A stretch of DNA of 64,000 nucleotides from Vitrella brassicaformis. Lineage: Eukaryota; Sar; Vitrellaceae. A program made the position numbers and the translations under genes. The notes beneath the pieces are model-generated. The model had not been told where the DNA came from, did not search any database, and saw only the letters and a program-made list of their open reading frames with translations. This document shows, piece after piece, positions 43,998 to 58,000 of the stretch. Location: the NCBI GenBank assembly GCA_001179505.1, contig CDMY01000238.1, forward strand, positions 62,001-126,000, read 5' to 3'. Every line of letters begins with the position of its first letter. Position 1 is the first letter of the stretch.

Positions 43998-46900
43998 CTA
44001 GGAGAGGAGGAAGCTGCCCTGTCCCTCGTTGATGGCGACGAGCAGCCTCTCCCGCATGACGTCCTTGGATGTGAAGCGGGGCAGCTTGAGGTAGTTGGTG
44101 CACGTCATGACCGACGGCAGGTTGCGGTCGGGGGACTGCGGAGAGGGCGTCTCCTTCACCACCACTGTCAACAGGGGCCTGCAAAGAGACACATAGATGA
44201 CATGCCAACATAAATTGAGGCCCGTGCGTGCGTCTGGGTTGATTGGTTGCGTACTTGAGTGCTCCGAAGCCCTCGAGGGGCAGTGCGGGTGCGCCGGTGG
44301 CGAACTGGCAGAAGAGACGCCTCTCCTTGGGCGACAGCTCACTCAGCACCTCCAACAAATACCGGAACGGCGCTGAGTCCCTCTGGTAACTGCACACACG
44401 CCGAGAGGGAGATAGAGCAACACGAAAAGTCCACATGCAGGTGTCCATGTGCACATGTCTCGCCGTGCGCCGTACCCGTGTGCAGGTTTGATGTATGTCT
44501 TGAGGTGGTCCAGTGTCCAGTACTGGTTGTCCGCCGCATCACCGCCGGCGATGAGCTGCGTCGCCAGCTCCACAGGCTGAAAGCTCAGCAGCGCCTCCAA
44601 CGGCAAAAACAACTCGAAGCCCTCACGGAACGCATGTACCTGCAGAACACCGCACGAGCAGTGCAGACATGAATCAACAAGGGGCGTGGTGGTCATGGTT
44701 GGTGCGTTGGTGACCTGGAGTGCGATGCCCGAGTAGAGCATTGCGCGTCCTACTAGCTGCAGGTACTCGTCGAGGGTGTCCCGCGTCACCACCATGTCCC
44801 TACCGCCGTCCCTCAGCTCATACAGTGGCTCAGGACCTGCAACACACACCGTGCACCGCACCTATGGCGATAGCTCCCTCGGCCATGTGTGTGTGTGTGT
44901 GAGCGCCAGACTTACCGGGCACGGTGAATATGACGCAGAGCTGCTCCAGGTCGAACCCCTGTGCCTTCATCTCCTTCATCTTCTGCAGCTGGTTGTAAAA
45001 CGACGGCGACACCTGCACACACAGCCAAACATACCCACAGAGAGAGACATCCGTCAATCCACGAGTGTCTGTTCGTGTCCCCGCCCTGTTCGTCAGCCAG
45101 CACAGACCTGCATGATGTCGGCTTCGTAGGACAAGGTCACCCGTGCCTCCATGCCCTTCTTCTCGTCCTCCTCCTCGTCCTTGTTCGGCTCGTCAGTGAA
45201 CGGACACAGAATGGGGAAGTGACCACCGCCTCCCGGCCGCTGCCTTTTGACGTCCACTTCCCGCGCCGCGTCCGACAGCACCAGGCGCCAGAAGACCGGG
45301 TGCAGCCGCAGGTCCATCAGGCGCTGGTCGGTCAGCGACTTGGCCACCAGCATCCCCAGCAGCTTGAAGTGCTTGTACAGCTTCGACTCGAACGTCCGCT
45401 CCAGGGGGTGCCGCTCATCGCGTTCGGGTGCGGTCCACTCGCTGCTGTTGTGGGCACGGCCGGCGCGCAGCAGGCCGCTGCGGGAGGCGAATGCCGAGCC
45501 CGCTGGGCCGTTGGCGCGTGTGTCCTTCTTGGGTTTGGCGAGCAGTGTGGGTGCGACCTTCTGGAAGTCGACGTGGTAGGCCTGTGGGAAGAGGAGGCCG
45601 TTGGGCGGCTCGAGGAACAGACGGGGGCTCGTGGAGTCCTTGAACGCTTGCGCAACCTGCATTACACACACGGAAGGTCATATGTGTGTGGGCGTCTTCC
45701 ATGCGTGTGTGTGTCGTGAACGAACCAGTGCGTAGAATTCGAGTGTGGGTCCAAGTCCTGATCCCGACTCGTTGTAGTACTCGACCTCCAACACGGGCTC
45801 CACACGGTGACGCTGGCTTCTCACACACTCAAACACCTACATATACGAAAGAAAAGAACAGTGACGGGCCTCTCTGCGAGACATTTGTGGTTGCGTGTGC
45901 GTACCTTCCAGGCATTTTCTATGATGGGTGTGCGGCCGATACGGACCTTCTGGCGAGGAAGCGTCGTGTGCTGCGAAAGAATGCCACACACGAGGTGGAT
46001 GATTGATGCCCATTTTCTTTTCCCTTCACCACTGACCCTACTGACCTCTTTGATTTGGTTGAGTATGTCCTTTTGTCTCTTACGGCTCATCCGCCCGCCG
46101 TAAGGGCCCAGACCCATCATCATCATCAGCGCCGTGTCCGCACCCTTGGTCGCATTGGCCGTACCAGACCCCGCCCCTCCCTGCCCCTCGGCCTCCCTGT
46201 CCGCCCGCAGGTCATCCCCCGACTCGGACGGCGAGGGGGGCGGCGACGGCATGTTGTCATTGCTCCCAGCACCGCCGGCCCCCTGGCCGCCACGCCTGAC
46301 CTCGATCTCGGCCGCGTCACTGAGCCATCGGTGGAAGAAGTGCATGGAGCGCTTGGAGCCCATGCCCGTGAGGTAGAGCAGACGACGCCTGGCTTCAAAA
46401 AAGAAGAGGTAGGGGCAGGCCACGGCCAGCCGGGAGATCCATGTGGGGATCTGGTTGCCGATCACCGCCAGGGGGTCTGTCAGCTGCCGCAGCACCTTGG
46501 ACGACAGAGATGGGCTGCAGAAGGCGTCAGTCAGACCGATGCGGTCGCCGAAGGTGGTTTGGCTTTGGGAGAGGGCCCGATCACGCTCAAACCGGCCGGT
46601 GGAGAGTCGGGACATGGATGCGGTGGGCGATGGGACGGGGGATGTGTCGGTCATCATGGGGGCGAGTCCGTTCCCCTCACCGTTGCCATAGCCGTTGTCA
46701 GCCAGGACGTACGTGTTGCCCCCCAGCGCCACGCCCGTGTAGAGCTGCTGCAGCCGTTTGATGGCCCACACGCAGTTGTGGAGGCCCATCAGCAGCTGCA
46801 CCACCGCTGCGAGGTCCTCGTTGGTCTTGAGGGGGTCCTCAGGAGGCGGGAGGTTGAAGGACACCTCCTCGGGCTCATCATCACCCCCGTCAGCAGCAGC

Positions 46901-49900
46901 TGCTGCTGCGGATGGGGCGGCAAGTCCATCTGCAGACTCAGTGGGCACAGGCTGATCCGGCCCGGGGGCGTCGGTGCTGTCAACAGGAACAGCGGCAGCA
47001 GCCTCGCTTGTCTGTTGGGCGGCAGGGGATGTGTCCCCGCTGCTGAACGCCCTGTCCTTGTCTGCACCGTCCTCGTGGGCAGCGGCCTCCTGCTGCTGCT
47101 TCTTGGATTTCTTCTTTTTCTTTTTGCTCTTGTTCTTCTTCTTCCGGTTGCCGGCGGCGCCCCCCGCGTCCTTGTCCTCCTCACCCTCTGGCCCCTCCTG
47201 CCCCTCGACGGCGCCACCTGAGCCGCCAGAGTCGACCAGGCTGCTCGATGACGTCTTGATGGAGATGCCCTTGGCGTCGGCTGTGTCGTCCTTGCCCTCG
47301 CCCGCCTTGCGCTTCCTGTTGCGCAGGCTCTCGTCGATCTCGGCGTCGCTGGCCATGCCGGAGGGGCAGGAGAGCCCGCGGATGAAGCGCATCCGGTGGA
47401 GCGTCTCCAGATGCCCCCTGACCAGCTTGGCGGCTTCCGAGGTCACGATCGACTCGGGCGCGCGCGTCAGGTCGTCGTGCAGCTGCAGCGGTTCGTCAGC
47501 CGATGCCGATGCTGTCTTCTTATCCTTCTTGTCACCCTCCCCCTCCCCCTCCTGCTTGTCCGAGCCGCCCTTCTTCTCCCTCAGTAGCACCCTGTAGGTG
47601 AACTGCTGGTGGGGACCGCCCCACGGCCGCACCAGCATCGCCGGCGCCCCTGAGTCCTTCTCGCCATCGGCCTTGTCGGTCTCCTGAGGCGTGAGCGAGC
47701 CCTCATCGCCTCCGACGTAAAACCGCACGGTCGGCCCCGACGACTCGCCCTCCTGCTCTTTGGCCCCTCGGCCGCTGGCACGGGGCGCGACGGTGATGGA
47801 GATGCCCCGCCGGCCTCCGGGAAAGACGGAGACGTCATCCGGCTGCTGGTACTGCTTGGGGATGGGCGATGCCGTGCCGTATTTGAGGACGGCCTCGAGC
47901 ACCGGGATGTTGGACGAGAGTGGCACGTTGTTGAGGAACAGCTGGATGGACATGTTCTTGGACAGATCCTCGGGCCTCTCGGGCCGAGTGGGTGCCTGAG
48001 GGGGCTGCGCGGCAGCAGCAGCTGCTGCTGCTGCCGCGGCAGGAGGCTCGGGAGGTGCGGGGCTGGCCGATGGTGTGGGTGCGGTGGGTGACCCAGCGGC
48101 TGGCGACCCTGCTTTGTTCTGCTGGGCACGCTTCTTCTTCTCCCGCCTACGGGCGCTCCTGCTCATCGGGGGACCGCCTGCACCAGCCGCAGCCGCAGCG
48201 GCTGCTGCTGGTGAGCCAGCAGCATCGGGCTTGTCCCCCTGGCCATCACCACCCATGGCCTCGTCACCTTCCATCGGGTGGTCTGCGGGCTCTGTCTCAG
48301 GTGGTGCTGGTCCGGGTCTGGCGTCATCGTCGCCCCATGAGTCCATCATGTCCATGTATTCGTCGCCGATGCCGCCCTCCACCCTCCTGTGTGGCGGGGG
48401 TGAGGTGGGGGACTCCTCGTCGGGGTGTGGCTCCTCAGCTGCGTAGTCCATGCCCGCGTCGATGGCGTGGGGCGGGCGGTGGCCGAAGTCATCCTCATCC
48501 TCATCATCTGACAGAGACCATGACACACACGAGATCGGCCTATGTGTTTCGACGCGTCTTGTCGGGTGTCTGCGGTGCGAGTGTGTGAGTTGCCACACCT
48601 TCTTCATCGTAGTCGGGCTCGAATCTTGACCGTTCGTACATGACGTCCTCTGGCGGGCGCTCCTCCACCTCATCCTCATAGTCGTAGTCGTCATCCATGA
48701 ACTCCGCGCCCTCAGCCGGCGGGCCACCCGCCTCATCCATCGCCTCTGCACGAGCCATCTCCACGTCGCCGTCGTTGTCCCGCGCACCACTACCATCCCC
48801 GTCACCGCCGGAGGCCGCTGCCGCACCCTCCCTCCGGCCCTCGTCCATGGCCGCCCTGCTGACGGGCGACCCCTCCTCTGATGTGAAGTCCTCAGTGCTC
48901 ATGGGGGGTGGGGGGCCGGGCTGTGGGGGCATCTCGCTGGGCGGGTGGTCCTCGCGCCCAGCAGCGCTGCGCTTGATCATGTCCCGCATCTGCCGCATCC
49001 GCTCCCACGACGCCTCGTCGGGGTCGCGGTCGCCTTCCTTCTTGCCACCAGCCATGGCCTTCTTGGCACCCAGACGGGCTGCCATCGACGGCGGCATGTC
49101 ATAGTATGCTCGGGCCGACCGGAATGCGGCAGCGGATGAGTTGGGGTCCTCACGTCGGTTGGCTGCCGGGGTGCGGGCGATGATGGTGCGTCGCACGTAG
49201 TCCTCCAGGTAGGCCACGGTGGTGGTGGCGTCAATGTGCACGCCGCTCTCGAACAGCTCAAGGCCGTCCGGGCCTCGCATGCGGCGGCCAGCAGCCGGGC
49301 GAGGAGGGCCCATACCGTAGGCCATGGCCATCTCGAATCGCTCCCTGTCCCTGTCTCGGTCCATCATCCTCTCCCTCTCGTATGCCAACATGCTGCTCGG
49401 CTCCATGCTCATCCGCTCGTACATGAGCGACCGCTCGCGGTCGACGCGGTCCATCAGGGCGATCATCCGTGACCGCTCCCGGTCCCGGTCCCGCCGCTCG
49501 TCGTCCTTGCTGCGCTGCATGCGTCGGTCCATGAGGCTGTGGAAGATACTCGGGCGGTCTCGGTCTCCCCCCTCTTCTCTGTCCCAGCCTGATGGGGGCG
49601 GAGGGATGCCAGACGGGCCAGAAGGGGGTGCTGCGGCCGCCTTGGCCGCCACAGATCGGGAGGGAGGCACCTTGGGCTGGTGGTCCTGCGCCTCCTTCTT
49701 GTCACCCTTGTCCTTCTTGTCCTTGCCATCCCTGTCAGGCTTGTCCCTGTTGTCGCTCTTGTCGCGGCTGCCCGTGCAACCGAACGGGGGGAAGCCGAAG
49801 TTAGTCAGCCACGAACTCGGCGCCTTGTCCTTCTCCTTGTCGTCACCACCATCCTTCTTGCCGCCCTTGTCCTTGTCGCCCGCGTCATCCCCACCGCCAT

Positions 49901-52900
49901 CACCGCCCTCCCGGGGCGCCCCTTCCTTGGGCCTCAGGAACGAGCTGGGGATGAGGCGGCCACTCGCTGGCGGCACTGCCGGCCTGGGGAAGGGCGGGCT
50001 GCTCTTCTTGTCGCCATTGTCGGGTTTGTGCTCGATGGGTGAGAGGTTGGCCCTGAGGGGCTCCTTGAGTGACCGCAGGAGTGTCAGGGGGTTGGCGTAG
50101 GGGTTGCGGTCCTCGCGGTCAGTGGTGCGGGGCCGGCCGCCGCTGTTGAGGTATCGGTAGACGTGGTGGGAAAACTCACGGTGGTGCCCAGAGCCCTCAC
50201 TCTGACCCAGCATCAGCTCAGCCCGTCGGCGTTTGGCGTCCTGAGCACTCGGGGGCCGCAGGTGGGCGGGGAGCGACGCGTCGGCGTCAGCAATCTGCCA
50301 GTAGATGCGCACGGGGAGCCGCTCGGCCCGGCTGATGGACCGGACACACAGCTGCACCAGCCGCATGAGTGCCGTGGTGTCGCCCTTGTGGGCCAGGGTG
50401 TCGAGGAAGAGGTACAGCCGCCGAAAAGCCTCCTGCCGGTCCCTCAAGAGGGCCGAGCCGTTGTCATCGCCACCCGACTTGTCGTGATCGTCGGTCGCCA
50501 TGTCGGTGTGCTCGCTGCGCACAACGCCACCGAAGAGGAACGAGCACAGCGCCTGGGCGGTGCCTGCACAAACAGAGAAGACACGACAGGCTCATCCGTC
50601 AGCACGCCCATGAATGTGGTTGTCGCTTCCGTGACATACCTGTGTGTAGGAATTCGTATGGCGAGAGGTCCTCTGCGAGCAGGAGGTGCTGCAGCTTGCT
50701 CAGCGCCTCCTTGGCGCTCGACAGGTAGGACGTGTCCACTGGGGGCGCCGACACGGGCATCATCATCTTGGGCCGAGCCGGCGCCACCACCGACGCCATG
50801 GCCGCCTCCATCTCCTCCGGTGACAGGTGGTCGCTCAGCGATTGGGCGCCACTGCCGCCCGCCACACCCATCGTCACATCGCCATCGTTGTCTGCCTCGT
50901 CGTCGGTCGACTGCTGGATGGCTGGGCAGCTCCTGCTGTCGCGCTTGAGTTTGGTGGTGATGGTCTGCAGCTGCTTGAGGTTCTTGTTCTCGGCCACCAT
51001 CTCGGCCACGTACTGCTCCAGCACGGCGTCGGCCGTGGCGCCGATCATCCGGTGGAGGTCGTGGTCGGCGGGGCCGGTGTGCGTCTTGGCGTCCTGGCGG
51101 GCGCGTCGCGGCTCGCCAGTGAGCTTGTAGATGGCGGCGATGAGGCCGTGGCGGACGAACGGCTGGGCGAAAGCGTCGTAGTCGATGGTCAGCACCTCCA
51201 GCACAACAGACAAGGCCGCAAGGATCTGACAACATGCAAGGGCAGCACAAAGACGTGACAGCATGGTACCCTGGTGCTTCTGGCCAGCACTTACCGTGGT
51301 GGGTGATGTGGATGAGGTCAGCAGCCCGGCCATGAAAGAGCTGAGCTCTGTGGCGTCCATGCACTCCAACACCTCCCGCGCCTGCGATATGTCCATGTGC
51401 CCGTTCTCGCCGCCAACCACAGTCCAGCCGTCAGCAGACTCCTTGTGGCTCGACTGCGGGCCCCTCAGCGCGCATGCGAGGTCGGGCTGGACACAGTGGG
51501 AGAGGCACGTGACGCACACCACCAGCATCGACACGGCCAGCGACTGGGTGGCGGAGGAGCCGGCCATCTGGCTGACGTTGATCGACACCAAACGGGGCAG
51601 AAGTGTCCTGCATACAGTCATCACACAAAATGACGCAGACCAGACCGTCCGTGTGTTCCTGCCCTTGCTCACTTCATGAGTTGCTCGATGTGCGGCCAGT
51701 ATGCCCGAATGACCTCCATGCGGCTGTAGTCGAGCACCAGGGCACGCTGGCGGTGCCGCGCCGACCCGCCCCGCGGCCACCTCTGCCGGTCGCTGCCGGG
51801 CGATGGGGCCGCCTCCCACTGGGGATTGTAGTACAGCATCGGCAGCATCGACGCAGCCAGACACAACACGCGCAGCATCAACACGCCCTCAGCACCATCC
51901 TGCAGAGAGGTGGAGAGAGACAGACAGACAGACGGGGGAGATGTGATGATGTGTGTCGTTTTGTTCGTGTGTTGGTGGCTGCTTGCTTACGGCTTGAAAG
52001 AAGTCCCTGAGAATGATGGCGAGGTTCTTGGGCTCCTGTGCGAGTGCCCTTGCAGCGACTTGGTCAGAGTAGTGGGTCATGACCGACACGCAATACGACC
52101 CCCACAGCACGGTGCTCAGGTCGCCCACCTCCCCGGCAAGCCCCTTGGATATGACGTCCAGCAGTCTGGACAGCGGCCCCTCGCCCATCTCGGCAAACAC
52201 CTTGGCGACCAGCTCACCCGAACCCTTCTCCTGGGGCGCCTCATCCTTCTTGTCCTTGTCACCACCAGACGATGATGCCGGTGCCGCGGCCGCGGCAGCT
52301 GCTGCTGCTGCCGGTGGGGGGCTGCCCTTGCGCTCGGGCGGAGCAGCACCGGAGAGCATACTCGCGCGAAGGGCGCTGGAGAGAGAGAGGGATCAACATG
52401 TGATGCCTGGATCTTGTGTATTTCCCTGTGCTGGGTGTGGTGTGTGTTACCTCGATATTTTGGGTGGTGGTGGCTCGTCCGGCATTGTGACCTCGTGGGG
52501 CCCATAGAGATCCACTATGTTGTCTACCACTGACACCCAGCACTCACCAGCATGCTGAATAACCAAGCCACCAGGATACAGGCATTATCAGAGAGACAGA
52601 TGGCCTGATGTGCGTTTGGGGTAGTGCATCGCATCCTACCTGGAGGACTTGTGGGTCGTCGTGCACGAGCAGGTTGGTGAGTGATGAGATGGACGGCTTC
52701 ACCTGATTCACGTACACGTCGCGACTCGGGATGTAGTGCAGCTGCCCTGTTCGACACACACGTGACAGACACCAAACATTAGGGTGGTCCTGGGCTCGGC
52801 GGTCCTGGTCTGTGTGATTGTCATACGTGCGACGGCGGTGACGACGGTTCGGTGGATGGCGAGGGACGGGAAGAAGTCGACGTATTTGAGCATGGCCTCC

Positions 52901-54380
52901 ACACCGCCGGCCTTCAGAATCGCCATCGGCTGCTCGTCCGCTATCTTGCCTAACAGCTGCTCACATCACACAGACATACAGAAGAGTGAGCTGGTTCGTG
53001 GCTTGTCATGTGGTGGTGGTGGCTATGAGTGGGTACTGTACCGATAGGACTGAGTCGATGAGGTCTTCGTATGGTGTCTGGTTGAGCTTGTTACACATCA
53101 CCGGCACACCACCTGCAGTGCAACACACCGGTACACACACGAATCGTGATCCAATACATTCCGGCGGGCCTGCCCTCTCTGTGCGTGTGGTGTGTGCATA
53201 CCTGAGTTGACGACGAGTGTGATGGCCGGCGGCAGCACGTCGATGACCTGGTAGAGGCAGCGCGACGCCATGAGCATCCTGTTGGCGTCGTCGTTGCCGA
53301 ACTGGAGGTTGAAGTGCTGCGCCTCGTCCCCCAGGGCCATGGCCAGCTCCAGCGCCACGGCCTCGTCCACACCGGTGTTCTTGCCCCCGTCCTTGTTCTC
53401 GAGCAGCTCGATGAGCAAAGGCACGAACTCCTCCAGCGGCAGCGACATGACCAGCTCCTCCGACCCCATGAGCAGCTGGTTGCACAGCTCGCTCAGCGCC
53501 AGGCTCTGCGCCTGCGAGTCGGCCGACCGCAGCGACTTGAGCATCTGACTCCACCGTGACGACCCCCCGCCGCCACCGAATGGGTCCCGCAGGTGTCTGC
53601 GGAACATGCCGCTCATCCCACGCACCTCCTCGTCGAGCGGTGAAGCCGCAGCTGCCGCAGGTGGCTCGTCATTGACGGCACCTGAACATACACAATCACA
53701 CATTGATGGACTCGTGGACGCGTCGCCTGTCTCTCTCTGGCTGGCAGCTGACCTGAGGCGGCCGCTGCCGCAGCGTTGGTCTGCCCCTCCTGCCCCTCGT
53801 CCCCCTTGGGACCGCTGGCCCCTCCATCCGACATCTTGGCACGCTTGCTCTTGCGAACACGCCGCGGAGCTGCCGCCTCGTGCTCCTGCTGTTGCTGTTG
53901 TTGCTCTTCCTGTTCTTCTCCCTCTTCCTGGTGATCGATGTCGAGGTCGATCTCTGACGACTTGCGCTTCCGACCCTTGAGCTTCCGGCCCACGGAGGAA
54001 CGACGCTCGCCCACACCTGCTGCAGCAGCCGCGGACGCTCCTGCTGCAGACGACGATGGCCCTGGACCACCCGCCTCCTCTCCCTCCTCCTGACCCTCGC
54101 CTCCCTGCTGCTCAGCCCGTGGTGGGGCAGCCGATGCCGCCCGCCTGGACCGTTTGCTGGCTCGGTTGGCCTCCTTCTTGGCTCGCGCCTTCTCCCTCCT
54201 CTCGTGTCGTCGGTCCCTCTCCGCCCGCTGCTCCTCAACAGACGATGCCGCCGCTGATGCGTGGGCTGGTGGTGCTGGTGGTGCTGGTTGGTTTTGAGGA
54301 TGTGATGCGTTTGCCCTGTGTGCTTGAGACCGCCTCGGGACTGGGGCGTTCTCCCGCCTATCCTTGGCCTTGGTTGACAT
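43998..54380 (-). CDS. HECT-type E3 ubiquitin ligase, UFD4/UPL3/TRIP12 family
   Basis: The largest gene in the window. Start at 54380 (MSTKAKDRRENAPVPRR), then a charged/Ala-rich disordered region with KKEANRASKRSRR and KLKGRKRKSS. Armadillo-like repeats follow: WSQMLKSLRSADSQAQS, LALSELCNQLLMGSEE, FVPLLIELLE (~53550-53390), GGVPVMCNKLNQTPYEDLID, LLGKIADEQPMAILKAGG. SPYEFLHTG (~50660) is the family's SPYEFLHSG motif. Long low-complexity stretches rich in Asp/Arg, Pro, Ala, Lys and poly-Gln/Ala fill 46.9-50.2 kb. The HECT domain spans ~45.9-44.0 kb: YYNESGSGLGPTLEFYAL, FKLLGMLVAKSLTDQRLMD, SFYNQLQKMKEMKAQGFDLE and the active Cys in SVMTCTNYLKLP (~44115), ending QGSFLLS. It transfers ubiquitin, in yeast and animals to ubiquitin-fusion and N-degron substrates. 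~15 introns. Confidence 0.9.
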
Positions 54381-55015
54381 ACACAGAGGGGAGGCACGCG
54401 GGCATCAGTGAGCGGACCAACAACAGCACCCACAGACTGACGGTAGGATCAGGGACAGATAGGCCGAGGGGCGAAGGGAGGGAGAGAGGGAGGGACGAAG
54501 TGAATGCGATGCCGAGGGACCAAACGTGTCTCAAGAATCACCTGCAGACACACATAACACATCGATGTCTCGTTCAGACTGGCCATGGTGACGCCAGCGA
54601 GGCGCCACAGGCACCCAGCTAAGCCATGCTGTGTCCGTGCATGTCTCTCTGATCATAGACGGACCTCGGGTGATGCAAGGATGTCGTATGCTGCCGTGCC
54701 TGACACTCCTGTTGACCCTCTGCTGGGGTAGTGAGCTGTGTCGGCTGCCGGAGTCTCGTAGCGACTCCAACGCGCAAGATCAAAGAAACAGATACTCTAC
54801 AACGCTCTCTGTGGGTGAGCAGCTGCACAAGAGCTCCTCTGTGAACGCCAGAGCCCCTCCAATGGCTCTTTTTCAGCCCTCTGGAAGGAGTGCGAGCTCG
54901 CCCTGGATCGCTTTCCCTCAGCTCGCAGCCGAAGAAGCGACGTCTCCCTTTTCACTGCATCCTGTGAGCCCCTATTCGGTGCTCTCGCGGTTCGTCGCAA
55001 AGATCTGCAAATATC
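54381..55015. promoter_or_regulatory. Divergent promoter region; leader-like ORF in the wrong frame
   Basis: Lies between the HECT ligase start and the FTHFS start. It contains an ORF (ATG 54673) beginning MQGCRMLPCLTLLLTLCWG, signal-peptide-like, followed by ~95 Ser/Ala/Arg-containing residues up to 55032. That frame is +1 relative to the FTHFS start at 55016 and cannot be joined by the intron at 55029 without shifting. It could be part of an alternative transcript or chance. Confidence 0.35.
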
Positions 55016-58000
55016 ATGGCTTATCGAGGTAGGATGACTCATCTCCCTCACTGGTGAGTGCTCATTCGGGCGCCTCCGTGTGCGCCTCTGTGTCTGTGTG
55101 TGTGCAGATGACGATTTGGTGTGCGCGTGGCCCGTGCCGTCTGACCTGGACATTGCCCAGTCCATCGCGCCCATCCCAATGCAGGAGCTCTCCGCCAAGA
55201 TGGGGCTGGCACAGGAGGAGATACACTACTACGGCAGATACAAGGTCGCACGGGGCACTTTGTGCTGACGGATGAGTCGGCCATGAGTCAAAGTCATCGT
55301 CTGATGCTCTGTGTTGTCATGGTTGTCATGTGTGTCAGGCCAAGGTGGATCTGTGTGTGCTTGATCGGCTGAAGGACGCGCCCAATGGCAAATATGTGGT
55401 CGTCACGGGCGTCACGCCCACACCGCTGGGCGAGGGCAAGACCACCACAACGGTAGGCGCCGCGCAAGGGATGGACAGACGAACACCGATAGAGAGGCCA
55501 TCTGTTTGTCGTGTGTGTTGTCAGGTTGGTTTGAGTCAGGCGTTTGGCAAGCACCTGGGCTGCCCGGTGTTCACGTGCGTCAGGCAACCCAGCATGGGTG
55601 AGTGACTAAGTGAGTGAGTCACCGACACGCAGGACGAGAGGACGACAAAGGATGCTCGCTCACTGCCTCTGCGGGTGCAGGTCCAACCTTTGGGATGAAG
55701 GGAGGCGCGGCTGGCGGGGGATACTCACAAAGTGAGTAAGGTCGACGACGAAGCGAGCACGCGAATGAATGGCCGTTTCCGTGTGTCTGTAGTCATTCCT
55801 ATGGAGGAGTTCAATCTGCACCTCACTGGGGACCTCCACGCCGTCGCGTAAGCACTGACAGCCCAGACACGCACGGGATGGTGCCCTTACTGACTCTGTT
55901 TCTTTCCCCATCCATTCGTGTAGGATTGCCAACAATCTGGTAAACAGACACCGCCCGAACGCGTCTGACTTTCACCACTCTTGTCTTTCGCTTCCCATGA
56001 TGTGGTCCACCAGCTCGCGGCTGCCATCGACACACGCATGTTCCACGAGGTGACCACACACAACGACAGCCAGGCCCTGTGGGCGACTCAACAAGCAACG
56101 CTTTGCCTTCTACGTGGCTGCAGTCGACGCAGAAGGACGAGGCCCTGTTCGACCGGCTCGTCCCGAGGGACTCCGCGGGAGGCAAACGGTGAGTAAGCCC
56201 ACACCAACACACAGCCGCGGGCCAATGGTGAATTCGATTCTGTGACGCAGGCGCTTTGCCCCCGTCATGAAGAAGAGACTCGCCAAACTCGGCATCGACC
56301 CAGAAATAGAGTAAGGACACGCCTCAATCAACAGGTCGATTGGGGTGAATGTGTCCTCTCTCCTGTTTCAGTGGCGACTCGTTGACAGCCGAGCAGAAGG
56401 GTGCGTTTGCGCGTCTGGACATCGACCCCGACACCATCATCACTCGACGAGTCGTAGACGTCAATGACAGGGCACTCAGAGGAATCACCATCGGAAAAGG
56501 TCACACATTCTCACCCCACACGCAATTACGCAACCACCATGACCCGCGCACACGTAGGTGAACGTCTTTTTGGCTGCAGGCGAGAACGAGAAGGCGCCTC
56601 GCGAGACAGGTTTTGACATCGCTGTCGCGTCTGAGGCCATGGCCATCCTGGCTCTCGCCCAAGACCTCCCGGATCTGCGGGACAGACTGGGAAGGGCCGT
56701 CGTCGCATCTAGCAAAAATGGTACGGTGCACATACAGACAGTGGGAGATATGATCCATACACTGCTGTGGTTGTCGTTGCTCTCTGTGTGCAGGCGATGC
56801 GATAACGGCCGACGATTTGGGTGTGGGTGGTGCCATGACGGTGCTGATGAAGGACGCACTGATGCCCACCCTGCTGCAGACACTCGAGGGCACTCCGGTG
56901 TTCGTCCACGCGGGGCCATTCGCTAACATCGCTCACGGCAACTCGAGCATCGTCGCGGGTGAGCCACAGTGCTCGCGAAGAAAGGACGAGGCACTGAGAA
57001 GGATGGTGACATTCGTCGTGTGCAGACAAGGTGGCTTTGAAGATGGTGGGCCCTGAGGGATTCGTCATCACAGAGGCTGGTGAGTGGGTGCGTCAGACAT
57101 ATGTTTCGACGTATCGACACGTGTGCCTTGGTGCGTTTTAGGATTTGGTGCTGATGTTGGTTTTGAGAAGTTTTGCGACATCAAGTGCCGGTCCAGCGGG
57201 CTGCACCCCGACTGTGCCGTCATTGTGGCCACCGTACGGGCACTCAAGGTCAGTGCTGACACACCGCCCACGGCACACCTGCAGCACAAACATTGTCGCA
57301 CACGTGTGTGTTGCGTGCAGCTGCATGGCGGTGGCCCGCCAGTGATCGCGGGGAAGCCCAAGGCACCATGCTACACGGTGAGTAGAGGCACAGACTCACT
57401 CTGACATCGGTTTGCGTGTCTTCTGCACACCGATGTGTGTCGGCTCGCTTGTGTGTGTGGGCAGTCTGAGGAGGTGGATCTCGTCGAGAAGGGCTGCTGC
57501 AACCTGCAAGGTCGGCACAACACTCACTCCTACATACGGACACACACAAGAAAGCCATCTTCATTCATTGATGTGCGTTGGTGGGGCACGTCCATCTGTC
57601 CATCCATCTGTCCATCAGTGCATGTGCGCAACTGCCGCAAGTACGGTCTCCCAGTGGTGGTGTGCGTCAACAGACACCCCACAGACACCGCCCGCGAGAT
57701 CGACATCGTGTGCCAAAAGGCAGTCGAGGCGGGCGCGAACAAAGGTACAGACACCACACGCCGCACATCACCTTGAGTCTCCCATTCGTCTGTTTGCTTG
57801 TGTGTCAGCTGTGTGTGGTGAGCACTGGTCGAGTGGCGGCAAGGGGGCCGTGGCGCTGGCAGAAGCCGTCAAAGAGGTCAGTGACCAAAAGGCAGCACAG
57901 CAAACCATGGGCTCGTGGGCAATCGACGCCTTTTATGGTCCGTGCTGTTACTCTTTGTGTGCGCCTTTTCAGGCGTGCTCGCTGCCAGAGAAAGGTAAGT

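Noticed and set aside
46055-47221. 388-codon + strand ORF
   Set aside because: Antisense to the HECT ligase's low-complexity region; Arg/His/Gly-rich composition is the complement of GC-rich coding sequence.
49324-50100. 258-codon + strand ORF rich in Ser/Leu/Arg
   Set aside because: Mirror of the Asp/Arg/Lys-rich repeats of the HECT ligase on the other strand; no domain.
50444-51364. 306-codon - strand ORF rich in Arg/His/Ala
   Set aside because: Same strand as the HECT ligase but a different frame; the frame with SPYEFLHTG and EEMEAAMASVV is the real one.
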